Of a DNA stretch of 64,000 bases, positions 9,639-18,286 are shown one piece after another (position 1 is the first letter of the stretch; each line of letters opens with the position of its first letter). The notes beneath the pieces are model-generated. The model was not told the origin of the DNA. It made no database searches and worked only from the letters and a program-made list of their open reading frames with translations. Location: assembly GCF_002964665.1 (NCBI RefSeq), contig NZ_PQBZ01000034.1:1302429-1366428 (forward strand). Direction: 5' to 3'. Made by a program: the position numbers and the translations under genes. Origin of the DNA: Pseudoalteromonas sp. T1lg23B (GTDB lineage Bacteria > Pseudomonadota > Gammaproteobacteria > Enterobacterales > Alteromonadaceae).

Positions 9639-11864
9639 GTGCGAGTTACATTTTCTTCTTTGATATGTGGGTTGTCTCTAGCGCTAGCCGCTAGTGCAGC
9701 AGCTCAGCCACTTACGCTTGAGCGTATTTTTGATGATCCAGGTCTTGCGGGTAAAGCGCCCGTAAAGCTTAAGTTTTCTCCGGATGGTAGTCGTGTTACT
9801 TACTTGCAAGGTAAACAGCAGGATTATAATCGCTACGACTTATGGGAGTACAATCTTAAAGACAATAAAAACCGCTTATTGGTTGACTCTCAAGCTTTGT
9901 TCTCTGGTCCTGAAACTCTCTCCGACGAAGAGAAAGCTCGCCGTGAACGGCAACGTATTTTTGGCCGAGGAATATTAGAATACACTTGGTCAGATGACGG
10001 TAAAGCCCTGCTATTCCCGCTCAATGGGGATTTGTACTACTATCACCTCGCTTCTGGTAAAAGTCGAAAACTCACCGATACCGACGCTTTTGAGACGGAT
10101 GCCAAATTCTCACCCAAAGGCAACTATGTGTCTTTCATTCGTGAGCAAAACTTGTATGTGTTGGAGCTACAAACAGGCAAAGAAATTGCTCTGAGCAAAG
10201 ACGGTGGTGGTGTCATTAAAAATGGCATGGCGGAGTTCGTAGCCCAAGAAGAAATGAGCCGAATGACCGGATATTGGTGGGCCAAAGATGAATCAAAAAT
10301 CGCCTTTACTCGCATAGATGAAAGCCCTGTTCAAGAGGCTATTCGCAACGAAATATATGCCGATGAAGTGAAACTATTTAATCAGCGCTATCCTTATACG
10401 GGCACAGCAAACGTGACCATTGAGCTGGGGGTGGTATCAATCGATAACCAGCAGATAGACTGGATTGACTTAGGCAAAGATAAAGATATTTATATTGCTC
10501 GGGCTAAATGGCTCAACGACAGCAAAACACTGTCTTATCAATGGCAAAATCGCGCCCAACAAACCCTTGAATTGCGTTTCTATGATACCGAAAAACAACA
10601 ACAACGCGTTGCTTTAACAGAGCAAAGTGATACTTGGCTCAACCTACACTTTGACCTGCATTTCTTAAAAGATAATAAGCACTTTATCTGGGCCTCTGAG
10701 CGCGATGGTTTCAAACATCTGTATTTATACCGCAATAATGGCCAACTTGTGCGCCAAATCACTCACGGCGATTGGGTTGTCGATGCACTTAAAGGAGTCG
10801 ATGAAAAAGCTGGCAAGGTGTACTTTGCAGCTCGCAAAGACACAGTGCTTGAGAGTCATCTATACAGTACTGCGGTTTTTGAAAAGTCACCGATTACCCG
10901 CATCACAAACTTGGGAACCTACCACAATGTAGTGCTTGCCAAAGACGCCAAAACGTTTATCGATAACAGCTCTGCGGTCAACCAACCCAATTCGGTGGCC
11001 CTTCGTAAAGTCAATGGTGAGTTTGTAACATGGTTAGAGCAAAATGAACTCAATGAGCATCATCCACTTACTCCATACCTGAACGACCTAGCAAAGCCCG
11101 AGTACGGTACTTTGACGGCTGAAGACGGCCAAACACTGCATTATCGCTTGTTTAAACCTGCCAAACTTGAAAAAGGTAAAAAGTATCCTGTCATTGTCAA
11201 CGTATACGGTGGCCCACACGCGCAACGCGTAGTGAATAACTGGCGTAGTAAGAACCTGTACTTTCAATACATGGCACAACAAGGCTATGTGATTTTTCAA
11301 CTTGATAATCGCGGTTCGTACAATCGCGGTAAGCGCTTTGAAGATCCTATCTACAAAAAGTTAGGCGTAGTAGAGGTTACTGATCAAATTCGTGGCGTAG
11401 AGTTTCTTCGTAGCCTTGATTATGTAGACCCGCAACGCATCGGTATTTATGGCCATAGCTATGGTGGATATATGGCGCTGATGACCATGTTTAAAGCGCC
11501 TGAATATTTCAAAGCGGGGGTTTCTGGCGCGCCTGTTACAGATTGGACACTGTATGACACTCATTATACTGAGCGCTATCTAGGACACCCAAAAGACAAT
11601 GCGCAAGGCTATAAACAAAGTGCAGTCTTTGACTATGCGGATGGGTTGCAAGGGCCATTGATGATTTATCATGGTATGGCGGATGACAACGTACTATTTA
11701 CCCACGCTACAAAGCTATTTAAACAGTTGCAAGACAATATGCAGCCATTTGAAATGATGACCTACCCGGGGTCAAAACACAGCCTGCGAGGTAAAAAAGT
11801 ACAAACGCACTTACATCAAACGATCACAAACTTTTTTGATAGACATTTCAACAGCCAACATTAA
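9639..11864 (+). CDS. Secreted S9 dipeptidyl peptidase IV
   Basis: This 741-residue serine exopeptidase should remove X-Pro or X-Ala dipeptides in the periplasm or outside. A signal peptide (about 1-22, ending AASAAAQ) precedes an eight-bladed propeller. The QEEM segment near residue 203 holds the paired Glu that bind the substrate amino group in DPP IV enzymes. The C-terminal hydrolase has GHSYGGY (nucleophile Ser near 610), Asp in MADDNV and His in SKHSLRG. The start is GTG with AAGG upstream. It stands between two other peptidase genes (M49-like upstream, M17 convergent), consistent with peptide scavenging. Confidence 0.93.
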   Translation: MRVTFSSLICGLSLALAASAAAQPLTLERIFDDPGLAGKAPVKLKFSPDGSRVTYLQGKQQDYNRYDLWEYNLKDNKNRLLVDSQALFSGPETLSDEEKARRERQRIFGRGILEYTWSDDGKALLFPLNGDLYYYHLASGKSRKLTDTDAFETDAKFSPKGNYVSFIREQNLYVLELQTGKEIALSKDGGGVIKNGMAEFVAQEEMSRMTGYWWAKDESKIAFTRIDESPVQEAIRNEIYADEVKLFNQRYPYTGTANVTIELGVVSIDNQQIDWIDLGKDKDIYIARAKWLNDSKTLSYQWQNRAQQTLELRFYDTEKQQQRVALTEQSDTWLNLHFDLHFLKDNKHFIWASERDGFKHLYLYRNNGQLVRQITHGDWVVDALKGVDEKAGKVYFAARKDTVLESHLYSTAVFEKSPITRITNLGTYHNVVLAKDAKTFIDNSSAVNQPNSVALRKVNGEFVTWLEQNELNEHHPLTPYLNDLAKPEYGTLTAEDGQTLHYRLFKPAKLEKGKKYPVIVNVYGGPHAQRVVNNWRSKNLYFQYMAQQGYVIFQLDNRGSYNRGKRFEDPIYKKLGVVEVTDQIRGVEFLRSLDYVDPQRIGIYGHSYGGYMALMTMFKAPEYFKAGVSGAPVTDWTLYDTHYTERYLGHPKDNAQGYKQSAVFDYADGLQGPLMIYHGMADDNVLFTHATKLFKQLQDNMQPFEMMTYPGSKHSLRGKKVQTHLHQTITNFFDRHFNSQH

Positions 11865-11869
11865 AAACA

Positions 11870-11896
11870 AAAAAGGGCACAGTCAGTGCCCTTTTT
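11870..11896. terminator. Bidirectional intrinsic terminator
   Basis: The stem AAAAGGGCAC/GTGCCCTTTT with a 5-base loop has a T run on either strand. It lies between the convergent S9 and M17 peptidase genes. Confidence 0.9.
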
Positions 11897-11907
11897 AACC
11901 GCCCAAG

Positions 11908-13440
11908 TTACAGACAGTATCTTGCAAACAGGCTACTTACCGTTGCTGCGGTAGGTTTACCGTGTTGCCAATCACCACCCTCAACACCACTGCCAGCAAT
12001 ATCCATATGTACATACGGTAAAGGTAACTGAGAGTCACAACCATGCTTATCCAATCCACCCACGATGGCCAAAAATGCCATTGGGAATTGGTGACCACGC
12101 GCCGTCACCGCTGACGGTGCGTTGTTGCTCGACAGCACATCGTCAGCCAAAGTGCGAGGCTTAACAAAGTCATAGTCCTCACGACGACTGCGCGATAATT
12201 CTGCGCCATCGGCCCATAAATCGCCAAAATCAGCAAGCTGGCGAGACACCTGAGCCACACGAGCCGGACCATTTTCAACATAGGCACTGTAAGGCCCTAC
12301 GGCACGTGCTGCGTGTCCCGTTAATGTTGCAACAGTAAACAGCGTTGGATTAACTTCGCTCTTAGCCATATCTTTCATTTCGCTTAACAGGTCGCCCATC
12401 GCCAAACGCCCTTCCGCATCAGTGTTACCAATGCGCACTTTCAAACCTTCACGACAGGTGATAATTTCATCTGGCACAAAACAATCTGAGCCAATTGAAT
12501 TACGTACTACAGCAAGGTAAGCAACCACTTTCACACCACTTGGTTGATAATCTGCCACCGCTTTCATAAAGCCAGCAACAGACGCTGCGCCGCCTTTATC
12601 TCGGCTCATACCCGCCATAAAGCCACCGACTTTTAGATCAGCCCCACCAGTGTCATACACTAACCCCTTACCAACAAACATCAGTGTACGTGTCACCTCG
12701 TCGCTTGGCGTATAAACCAGCTTAACCACACGAGGATGATGACGCTCTACCGCATAAGATGCGCGCGCCACGGTGCCTAACATAGGGTATTGCTGCTCTA
12801 TGGTGTTGATATCCGATACCACCTCAACGGAAACACTGGTGTTTTTGAACAGTTCAACACAGTAATCTGCAAATCTTGGTGGTGCCATACGCTCAGGTTC
12901 TGTACCACATAAATCACGAGCAGCATATTGACCCGCAGCCAAGGCATTGAGTTGCTTACATTGTGTTTCCGTTGCTCCGAATAGGCTAATTTGACGGATG
13001 GGTTCAATACTTGGACCGCGATATTCGCGCGCTTCTAACGGTTGCCATAGCGCTTGACAGGCTCCCAAATAAGCAACTTGTAAGGCATTTTGATAACGTG
13101 CATCTTGTGGCATGCCACTGACGATGAGCGTTGGTGCTTGGCTACCCGCAGCTTTCGCTTCACTAATAGCAGCTTTGGCCGCATCAAATACACGTCGCAC
13201 GTCGTCATAATCTCGGTTTAGTGGTCCGGTTGGCGATACAATTAAGCGCTTACCAGGAAATTCTTCGGCAAGTACTAGCGTCGCCTTGTTAGCAATTCTG
13301 GCATCGACAGCCAAGTACGGCGCAAGCGCTTTGTTAAGACGTTCATCGTGAAGGTTATTCACATCAGCGGCTATGACAATGACAGCATCTGAATGCGCAT
13401 TGAAAAAATCATCACATGGTAACGCGAGAGGAAAAGACAT
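11908..13440 (-). CDS. M17 leucyl aminopeptidase family protein
   Basis: This is a 510-residue cytoplasmic metallo-aminopeptidase. The dinuclear metal site of the family is complete: Lys and Asp in GKGLVYDTGG, the second Lys in ADLKVGG, Asp in MSRDKGGA, and Asp and Glu in NTDAEGRL with the catalytic Arg. The N-terminal half is the divergent domain typical of M17. The start ATG follows directly on the U tract of a hairpin (13441-13472), with the only good ribosome site, AAGGG, inside the 3' arm of that hairpin. This suggests translation coupled to readthrough from the upstream transporter gene or control by the hairpin. Confidence 0.9.
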   Translation of the reverse strand: MSFPLALPCDDFFNAHSDAVIVIAADVNNLHDERLNKALAPYLAVDARIANKATLVLAEEFPGKRLIVSPTGPLNRDYDDVRRVFDAAKAAISEAKAAGSQAPTLIVSGMPQDARYQNALQVAYLGACQALWQPLEAREYRGPSIEPIRQISLFGATETQCKQLNALAAGQYAARDLCGTEPERMAPPRFADYCVELFKNTSVSVEVVSDINTIEQQYPMLGTVARASYAVERHHPRVVKLVYTPSDEVTRTLMFVGKGLVYDTGGADLKVGGFMAGMSRDKGGAASVAGFMKAVADYQPSGVKVVAYLAVVRNSIGSDCFVPDEIITCREGLKVRIGNTDAEGRLAMGDLLSEMKDMAKSEVNPTLFTVATLTGHAARAVGPYSAYVENGPARVAQVSRQLADFGDLWADGAELSRSRREDYDFVKPRTLADDVLSSNNAPSAVTARGHQFPMAFLAIVGGLDKHGCDSQLPLPYVHMDIAGSGVEGGDWQHGKPTAATVSSLFARYCL

Positions 13441-13472
13441 AAAAAAGGCCCTTAGTTACGATAATAAGGGCC
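13441..13472 (-). terminator. Terminator-like hairpin overlapping a ribosome site
   Basis: On the minus strand, GGCCCTTA and TAAGGGCC form an 8-bp stem with a 10-base loop, followed by exactly six T and then the ATG of the M17 gene. It lies about 40 bases after the stop of the CstA-family gene. The AAGGG that would serve the M17 start is buried in the stem. Confidence 0.75.
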
Positions 13473-13513
13473 CGATTATGGGTTATTTGATAATGCTTTA
13501 CCAGTAAAGTCGG

Positions 13514-15199
13514 TTACTGGGTCTGTACACTTTTTACTTGCTTACTACGATGTTTAGCGATCACCGACCACGCTTCTAACATCACCAACACACTCACTAC
13601 AAGCACGATTACATCCAGCACTACCAACAACCAATTACCTTGCTGATAGTACTCCTGCAATTTTATAAGACCGGCAAAAAATGCCATCAACAGCACAAAA
13701 CTCATTGGGATCAACGTGTACTTAGCTGGACGACCCAGTTTTATTAGATACACCGAGATCACTAGTAAGGTGAGGCTAGCAAGTATTTGGTTGGTTGAGC
13801 CAAACAATGGCCAGATGATCATCCCGCCACTCCCCGATGCTCCACCAGCACCAAAAGCAAGCAGTAAACAACAAGCAACCGCCAGCAAGGTTGCCACTAC
13901 GCCATTTTTTAAAACTTGTAAGTGGTAAATTTCCCCCCACTCTTGAATGATATAGCGCTGCAACCGTACGCCGGAGTCCATCGTTGTGCCAGCAAATAAC
14001 ACGACCATCACGGCCAATAACGTAGCTGCGATTTCCGTAGGTATCCCCCAGCCACTGCTGATCAGATTAGAGCCACCAGTGATAAAAGCGCCCACGCTGC
14101 CTGCGCCTAAGTGGCTATATATTTCATGCCATTGTTCTGGTGACATGGCTAACATCACGCCGCTCACCGCAACAAGGGTAATTAGCGCCAGCGAGCCTTC
14201 CCCTACAGCACCTAAGTACCCAACAAAACGACCGTCTGTTTCTTTATTCAACTGCTTAGAACTAGTGCCTGATGAGACAATGCCATGGAAACCAGACACA
14301 GCACCACAAGCAATGGTAACAAACAACAAGGGAATAATACTGGGTGTTTGAGCAGCCATTTGAGTGTTAAATGCTGGCGCGGTGATATCTGGCATCACCA
14401 CAAACACCGCGCCATAAAGTAATATCAACCCCACCAGCAACTGCATACCGTTAATAAAATCTCTAGGCTGGAGTAACATCCAAACGGGTAATAACGAGGC
14501 AACCGCAGCGTAAATAAATAAGATCACAATCCAATTTGCTTTGTCAGTTAGGCCAAACATTTCAGATGGTAGCGCCAAAGGCATACTCGATCCCATATAA
14601 ATTGTCGCGTAAAGAATGGCGACACCTATCACACATAGCGGGATCAGTGGCACTTGGCGCTTTAGTAACTGACCAATCACCAAAGCCACCGCAATCGCAG
14701 CCCAAGCAGGAAAGACTGCACTAGGGTTAGCCACAAATGAATTGGCTATCACGACACCAAACACAGCGTTAACCATCAATAGCACCAAAAACACCACTAT
14801 CATAAACAGTGCGCGAGTGCGCTTACCGATAACGGTTTCTGACAATGCGCCCATGGATTTACCCTTATGTCGAGCACTCGCCCACAGCGCCCCCATATCA
14901 TGAACACCCGCAAAGAAAATAGTCCCGAACACGACCCACAGCACTGCCGGCACCCACCCCCAGTACACGGCAATGGCTGGTCCAACGATAGGAGCGGCCC
15001 CCGCTACAGATGTGAAATGATGCCCCCATAACACCACTTTGTTGGTTGGCACATAGTCAACGCCATCATTCAGCTCATGAGCGGGCGTGACAAAATTGTC
15101 ATCCATTTTAAATATTTTTTCGGCAATGAATTTGGAATACACAAACCAGCCAAATAACATTCCGATTACCCCAAACAGTACTATCATGATTGACTGCAT
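13514..15199 (-). CDS. CstA-family carbon starvation transporter
   Basis: This is a 561-residue inner-membrane protein with about 14-16 hydrophobic segments. The family core is clear: LWGHHFTSVAGAAPIVGPA near residue 58, GVHDMGALWASARHKGKS near 103, and SGTSSKQLN near 310. Members such as E. coli CstA and BtsT import peptides or pyruvate; which applies here is not visible. It is shorter than the E. coli proteins (about 700 residues), with an abbreviated C-terminal part. The upstream gap (15200-15556) must hold its promoter. Downstream, a terminator leads into the M17 aminopeptidase gene; the pairing of peptide or pyruvate uptake with a peptidase is suggestive only. Confidence 0.9.
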   Translation of the reverse strand: MQSIMIVLFGVIGMLFGWFVYSKFIAEKIFKMDDNFVTPAHELNDGVDYVPTNKVVLWGHHFTSVAGAAPIVGPAIAVYWGWVPAVLWVVFGTIFFAGVHDMGALWASARHKGKSMGALSETVIGKRTRALFMIVVFLVLLMVNAVFGVVIANSFVANPSAVFPAWAAIAVALVIGQLLKRQVPLIPLCVIGVAILYATIYMGSSMPLALPSEMFGLTDKANWIVILFIYAAVASLLPVWMLLQPRDFINGMQLLVGLILLYGAVFVVMPDITAPAFNTQMAAQTPSIIPLLFVTIACGAVSGFHGIVSSGTSSKQLNKETDGRFVGYLGAVGEGSLALITLVAVSGVMLAMSPEQWHEIYSHLGAGSVGAFITGGSNLISSGWGIPTEIAATLLAVMVVLFAGTTMDSGVRLQRYIIQEWGEIYHLQVLKNGVVATLLAVACCLLLAFGAGGASGSGGMIIWPLFGSTNQILASLTLLVISVYLIKLGRPAKYTLIPMSFVLLMAFFAGLIKLQEYYQQGNWLLVVLDVIVLVVSVLVMLEAWSVIAKHRSKQVKSVQTQ

Positions 15200-15556
15200 T
15201 TTAGGCTCCTGCAGGTATTATTGTTAGACTCTAAAAATTAACACAGTTATCACGTAATGCACTTACCTTTTAGTCTGAGTCGAATGGTTTTAACTAAGGA
15301 GATATTAATTTCATCTGCGCCGACACAGACGGGCTAAAATTCAAACAAACTGGTTTGTGAGACTTGTGTGACAACACTTTTCAATTGATGCGTACCAGAG
15401 TCGAGCCCTCATACAGATATGCATTGTATAAGACCCAATGCCATCTAGCGAAGTAAGGCCAAAATCTCAGGATTGAGTCGTTCTCGGCCGAAGGCCCTAA
15501 AAATCCGCTGCCCGGTCGACGTATATGTCGACACGGACAAGGGATAAACACAAAGG
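15200..15556. other. Intergenic region between the CstA gene and the ligase cluster
   Basis: No convincing gene lies in this 357-base stretch. It must carry the promoter of the CstA-family gene and the end of the long minus-strand cluster. I see a small stem GGCC-GAA-GGCC near 15488-15498 and an inverted repeat GTCGAC-GTATAT-GTCGAC near 15517-15534; neither is a standard terminator with a T run. Confidence 0.6.
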
Positions 15557-16615
15557 TTACTTGTTCTTTTCGAAATCAATTAAGGCATCTACCAACTTGC
15601 CAGCGCCGAACTTAACCGTATCGGTAACCGGTAAATTCAACTCGCGCTCTAATTCCGCAATAGCCACTTTTGCCTCTTCGTCAGATAAAGGATATGTATT
15701 TAAACTCACGCCGACTACTTTTGCAGGCTTAGAAAGCTTAGTGACGGTCTCATACATCTCGATTAAATCCTGAAGTGCTGGAATGGGGCGCTCATAACCA
15801 TAGTGCTTCTCTCTGTTATGGTGGTGACACAAGATCAATGCATCCGGCATTGCACCGTATAACATTCCCATGGTCCCACCAGCAAAGGCTGGGTGAGCAA
15901 TAGAAGCTTGCCCTTCAATGACAGCCCAATCAGCCCCTTCAGCTGCATCCAACACCACTTTTTCCGTGGCACCACCGAGAAAGTCAACAATTACCGAGTC
16001 AACACAAATGCCAGTGCCCGAGATCATGATTCCGGTTTGTCCTGTTGCACCGAAGTTTGCCTTAATACCGCGTTTCTTCGCTTCTAAAGTCAGTTCTAAT
16101 GCCGTTGTTTTTTTACCTACACGACAATCTGTACCCACAGTATGTATGATCAAGGCGTCTACGTTTTCAGCCCTACCACGACTCAAGTCAATATCTTGTG
16201 GAACTGACTTGGTATCGATCAACTTCACCTGATGCTCTTGTGCCAGAGCAGCAAACTCAGCATCGTCATTTAGCTTGAAGTTCAGACCCGCAACAATATC
16301 TAATTTATTGCTGATGGCTTCGACAAGAAACGGACGCCACGCCTCGGGAAAGGAATTTCCCTGCACTGAAACACCAATCAATAGCGTATCTGGTTCATAT
16401 TTGAACGCTTCGGCAAAGGTCGCCACAATAGGGATGCCATGCCCCCACCCCAGTACGTCAGAAACATTTTGTCCAGCATACTCAGTGTTGATCACGGCCA
16501 CACACTGCTCTTCGTTATAACGAATAAAGGCTGAGGCTATCTTACTTTCAATTACGCCAAAATTCCCTTCGCACAGCAATACGATCTTACGATCAGAAAA
16601 ACCACCTGAAAACAT
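15557..16615 (-). CDS. DUF1611 / DgcN-like protein, cluster gene 8
   Basis: This 352-residue cytoplasmic protein belongs to the DUF1611 family: an N-terminal Rossmann-like part, then a P-loop-type segment GTDCRVGKKTTALEL near residue 165, GATGQTGIMISGTG near 190, and EGQASIAHPAFAG near 235. A member called DgcN was reported to N-acetylate D-glutamate in marine bacteria together with the enolase-family enzyme DgcA; no DgcA gene is seen here. I choose the ATG at 16615, preceded by GGGAG at 7 bases; the longer frame from 16678 would overlap the dioxygenase gene and lacks family similarity. It is the last gene of the cluster and may modify an acidic amino acid or the product; its substrate is unknown. 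Confidence 0.82.
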   Translation of the reverse strand: MFSGGFSDRKIVLLCEGNFGVIESKIASAFIRYNEEQCVAVINTEYAGQNVSDVLGWGHGIPIVATFAEAFKYEPDTLLIGVSVQGNSFPEAWRPFLVEAISNKLDIVAGLNFKLNDDAEFAALAQEHQVKLIDTKSVPQDIDLSRGRAENVDALIIHTVGTDCRVGKKTTALELTLEAKKRGIKANFGATGQTGIMISGTGICVDSVIVDFLGGATEKVVLDAAEGADWAVIEGQASIAHPAFAGGTMGMLYGAMPDALILCHHHNREKHYGYERPIPALQDLIEMYETVTKLSKPAKVVGVSLNTYPLSDEEAKVAIAELERELNLPVTDTVKFGAGKLVDALIDFEKNK

Positions 16616-16649
16616 TGAAAACTCCCAAATATCAAATTGAATTAAATAG

Positions 16650-17570
16650 CTAAAAACCGCTGATACGCTTTTCGACAAAGTCGAAATTACTCATCAGCTT
16701 CGATGACTCCCGGTAGAGATAAACCCGGTGTAGTTCGCGATCGCCGTCAGCAAAGCTGGGCTCGAATTCAGAACGCCCGTGCAACGCGGTATTATTATTG
16801 ATTATCAATAATTCTCCTGGCTGCAATAAGTGTGCAACGCGCACTTGATTCAGGGCTTGGTACAAGCGCTCTAACGGCTCTTTCGCCGCCTGATTCAATA
16901 ACCTAATGCCATCGAAGCGAATTCTGATCCGGTGGCCGTTAGCATAGGATTCTATGATAGGACGACATTCAGCATGTGACTCATCATGACCAAAATGCGG
17001 CGGGATCATGATTTGAAATTCCGGCTTCATTAACATGTCGATATCTTCTTCACTCATCAGCTCTAGGGCTTTTTTCACCGACGCCGTGTAGGTAAAGCCA
17101 TTTTCGACATTGTGTTTACATAGTAGGCTCAAATAATCCGGTGCATCTTTTACATACGGCAGCTCGGAATGCAGATCAAACTTATTCCAAGTGTAATAAC
17201 CCGTTTCTCCCGGTTTAAGTTCCACTTTCTTAGGCTTAACGATGCTAACCAATTCGGCTTCCTGATCATGGGCAAACGGTACCCCGAGCAAGCCGGTCAG
17301 CAGCAGCAAAGTTTCGCTGACCTTCTCCGTCGACAGACCTTTCATTAGGAAATACGACAGGTTGCTGTTCCTAAACTGCTCAACTTGTTGTTGTATTTCT
17401 CCAGGAATCTGTGAGCGGGCATCGAATATCTTTTTAAGAACCTGATTATCTTGAGTTTTTAGCTCCTGAGAATAATTTAAGTCTTTAACGATTTCTAACA
17501 GTTCATTGCTTTCTTGATGAGTGAGTTCACATATTTGACCGTACTCATCCTGATTGATGGTGGATTTCAT
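16650..17570 (-). CDS. Clavaminate synthase-like Fe(II)/2-oxoglutarate dioxygenase
   Basis: This is a 306-residue non-haem iron oxygenase of the TauD/clavaminate-synthase group, whose members hydroxylate or desaturate amino acids and peptides. The iron triad appears as His and Glu in DLHSELPYV (HxE, as in clavaminate synthase and asparagine/arginine hydroxylases, instead of HxD) and a distal His in NNNTALHGRSEF; an Arg in HRVYLYR is placed to bind 2-oxoglutarate. An AAGGAG site lies 9 bases before the ATG. It is cotranscribed with a cysteine dioxygenase (58 bases upstream) and a DUF1611 gene (34 bases downstream). Its likely role is oxidation of an amino-acid building block or ligated product; the substrate cannot be deduced. 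Confidence 0.85.
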   Translation of the reverse strand: MKSTINQDEYGQICELTHQESNELLEIVKDLNYSQELKTQDNQVLKKIFDARSQIPGEIQQQVEQFRNSNLSYFLMKGLSTEKVSETLLLLTGLLGVPFAHDQEAELVSIVKPKKVELKPGETGYYTWNKFDLHSELPYVKDAPDYLSLLCKHNVENGFTYTASVKKALELMSEEDIDMLMKPEFQIMIPPHFGHDESHAECRPIIESYANGHRIRIRFDGIRLLNQAAKEPLERLYQALNQVRVAHLLQPGELLIINNNTALHGRSEFEPSFADGDRELHRVYLYRESSKLMSNFDFVEKRISGF

Positions 17571-17628
17571 TCACCAATACTCCTTATAACAATATAAAAT
17601 GTAATGTTTACTGACATCTAAATGACTT

Positions 17629-18144
17629 TTATTTATTTTTAGAATTGAAATCTAAAGTCTCATATTCACCGATGGGCGGACTGTAGATATGGACACTGAC
17701 ACTTTTTTCATCCGTGTGATTTTCAATGAAATGAAACTGGTTGATATCGTCAATAAAGTCGTAATCACCCGGCTTTAAACACTTGTGAGAGCATATCTCG
17801 GCATTAGTCGGCTCTAACCTGTCCGTGATAACTTTCTGTTCAACCAATTCACCGCTGACCATAATAAAACTACATTTACTGTTGCCATGGTTATGCACAG
17901 GACAGGAAATATGTTTATCCCATATAGCTAGAACAATTTCGCACTGTTCATCCTGGTATATTTTATTTCGGCTATAGCTACCTGCCACAAACGGATAATG
18001 GCTCTCAATTACCACGTTTTCCACATCCAAACTGATTGACAGCTGCGGAAAGGCTTTAAGCAATTGACGGATAGCATCACGCGTAGCTTGCGGCGAAACA
18101 AGATGCAGTGCCCTAGGGGTTTTCTTGTCAAATAAAGCTTCCAT
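17629..18144 (-). CDS. Cysteine dioxygenase type I (cupin)
   Basis: This 171-residue cupin should convert L-cysteine (or a close thiol) to the sulfinic acid with O2 and Fe(II). The first cupin motif CPVHNHGNSKC gives two iron His ligands and the Cys of the Cys-Tyr crosslink; the third His is in NQFHFIENH and the crosslinked Tyr in VHIYSPP. All five hallmark residues are therefore present. It precedes the dioxygenase gene in the cluster and has an AAAGGA ribosome site. Cysteine dioxygenases are usually isolated metabolic genes; here one is embedded among ligases and exporters, suggesting that a sulfinate or sulfonate is made for the product. That role is inference. Confidence 0.88.
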   Translation of the reverse strand: MEALFDKKTPRALHLVSPQATRDAIRQLLKAFPQLSISLDVENVVIESHYPFVAGSYSRNKIYQDEQCEIVLAIWDKHISCPVHNHGNSKCSFIMVSGELVEQKVITDRLEPTNAEICSHKCLKPGDYDFIDDINQFHFIENHTDEKSVSVHIYSPPIGEYETLDFNSKNK

Positions 18145-18286
18145 TACATATTTCCTTTGTAATTAAGTCTTCCTTACGCTCTAAATATAAACTGCTAATT
18201 TCATATACATCATTGAAATTCAATATATTGTTAGCGAGGATTTTGTTATCTGTAATAAATCAAAAGTTGTGTAATTTTCTCACCAG

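Noticed and set aside
15517..15534. GTCGAC inverted repeat as an attachment site for the cluster
   Set aside because: No second copy was seen on the far side of the cluster and there is no integrase gene.
16616..16678. Longer start of the DUF1611 protein
   Set aside because: It overlaps the dioxygenase gene and has no family similarity; GGGAG stands before the ATG at 16615.
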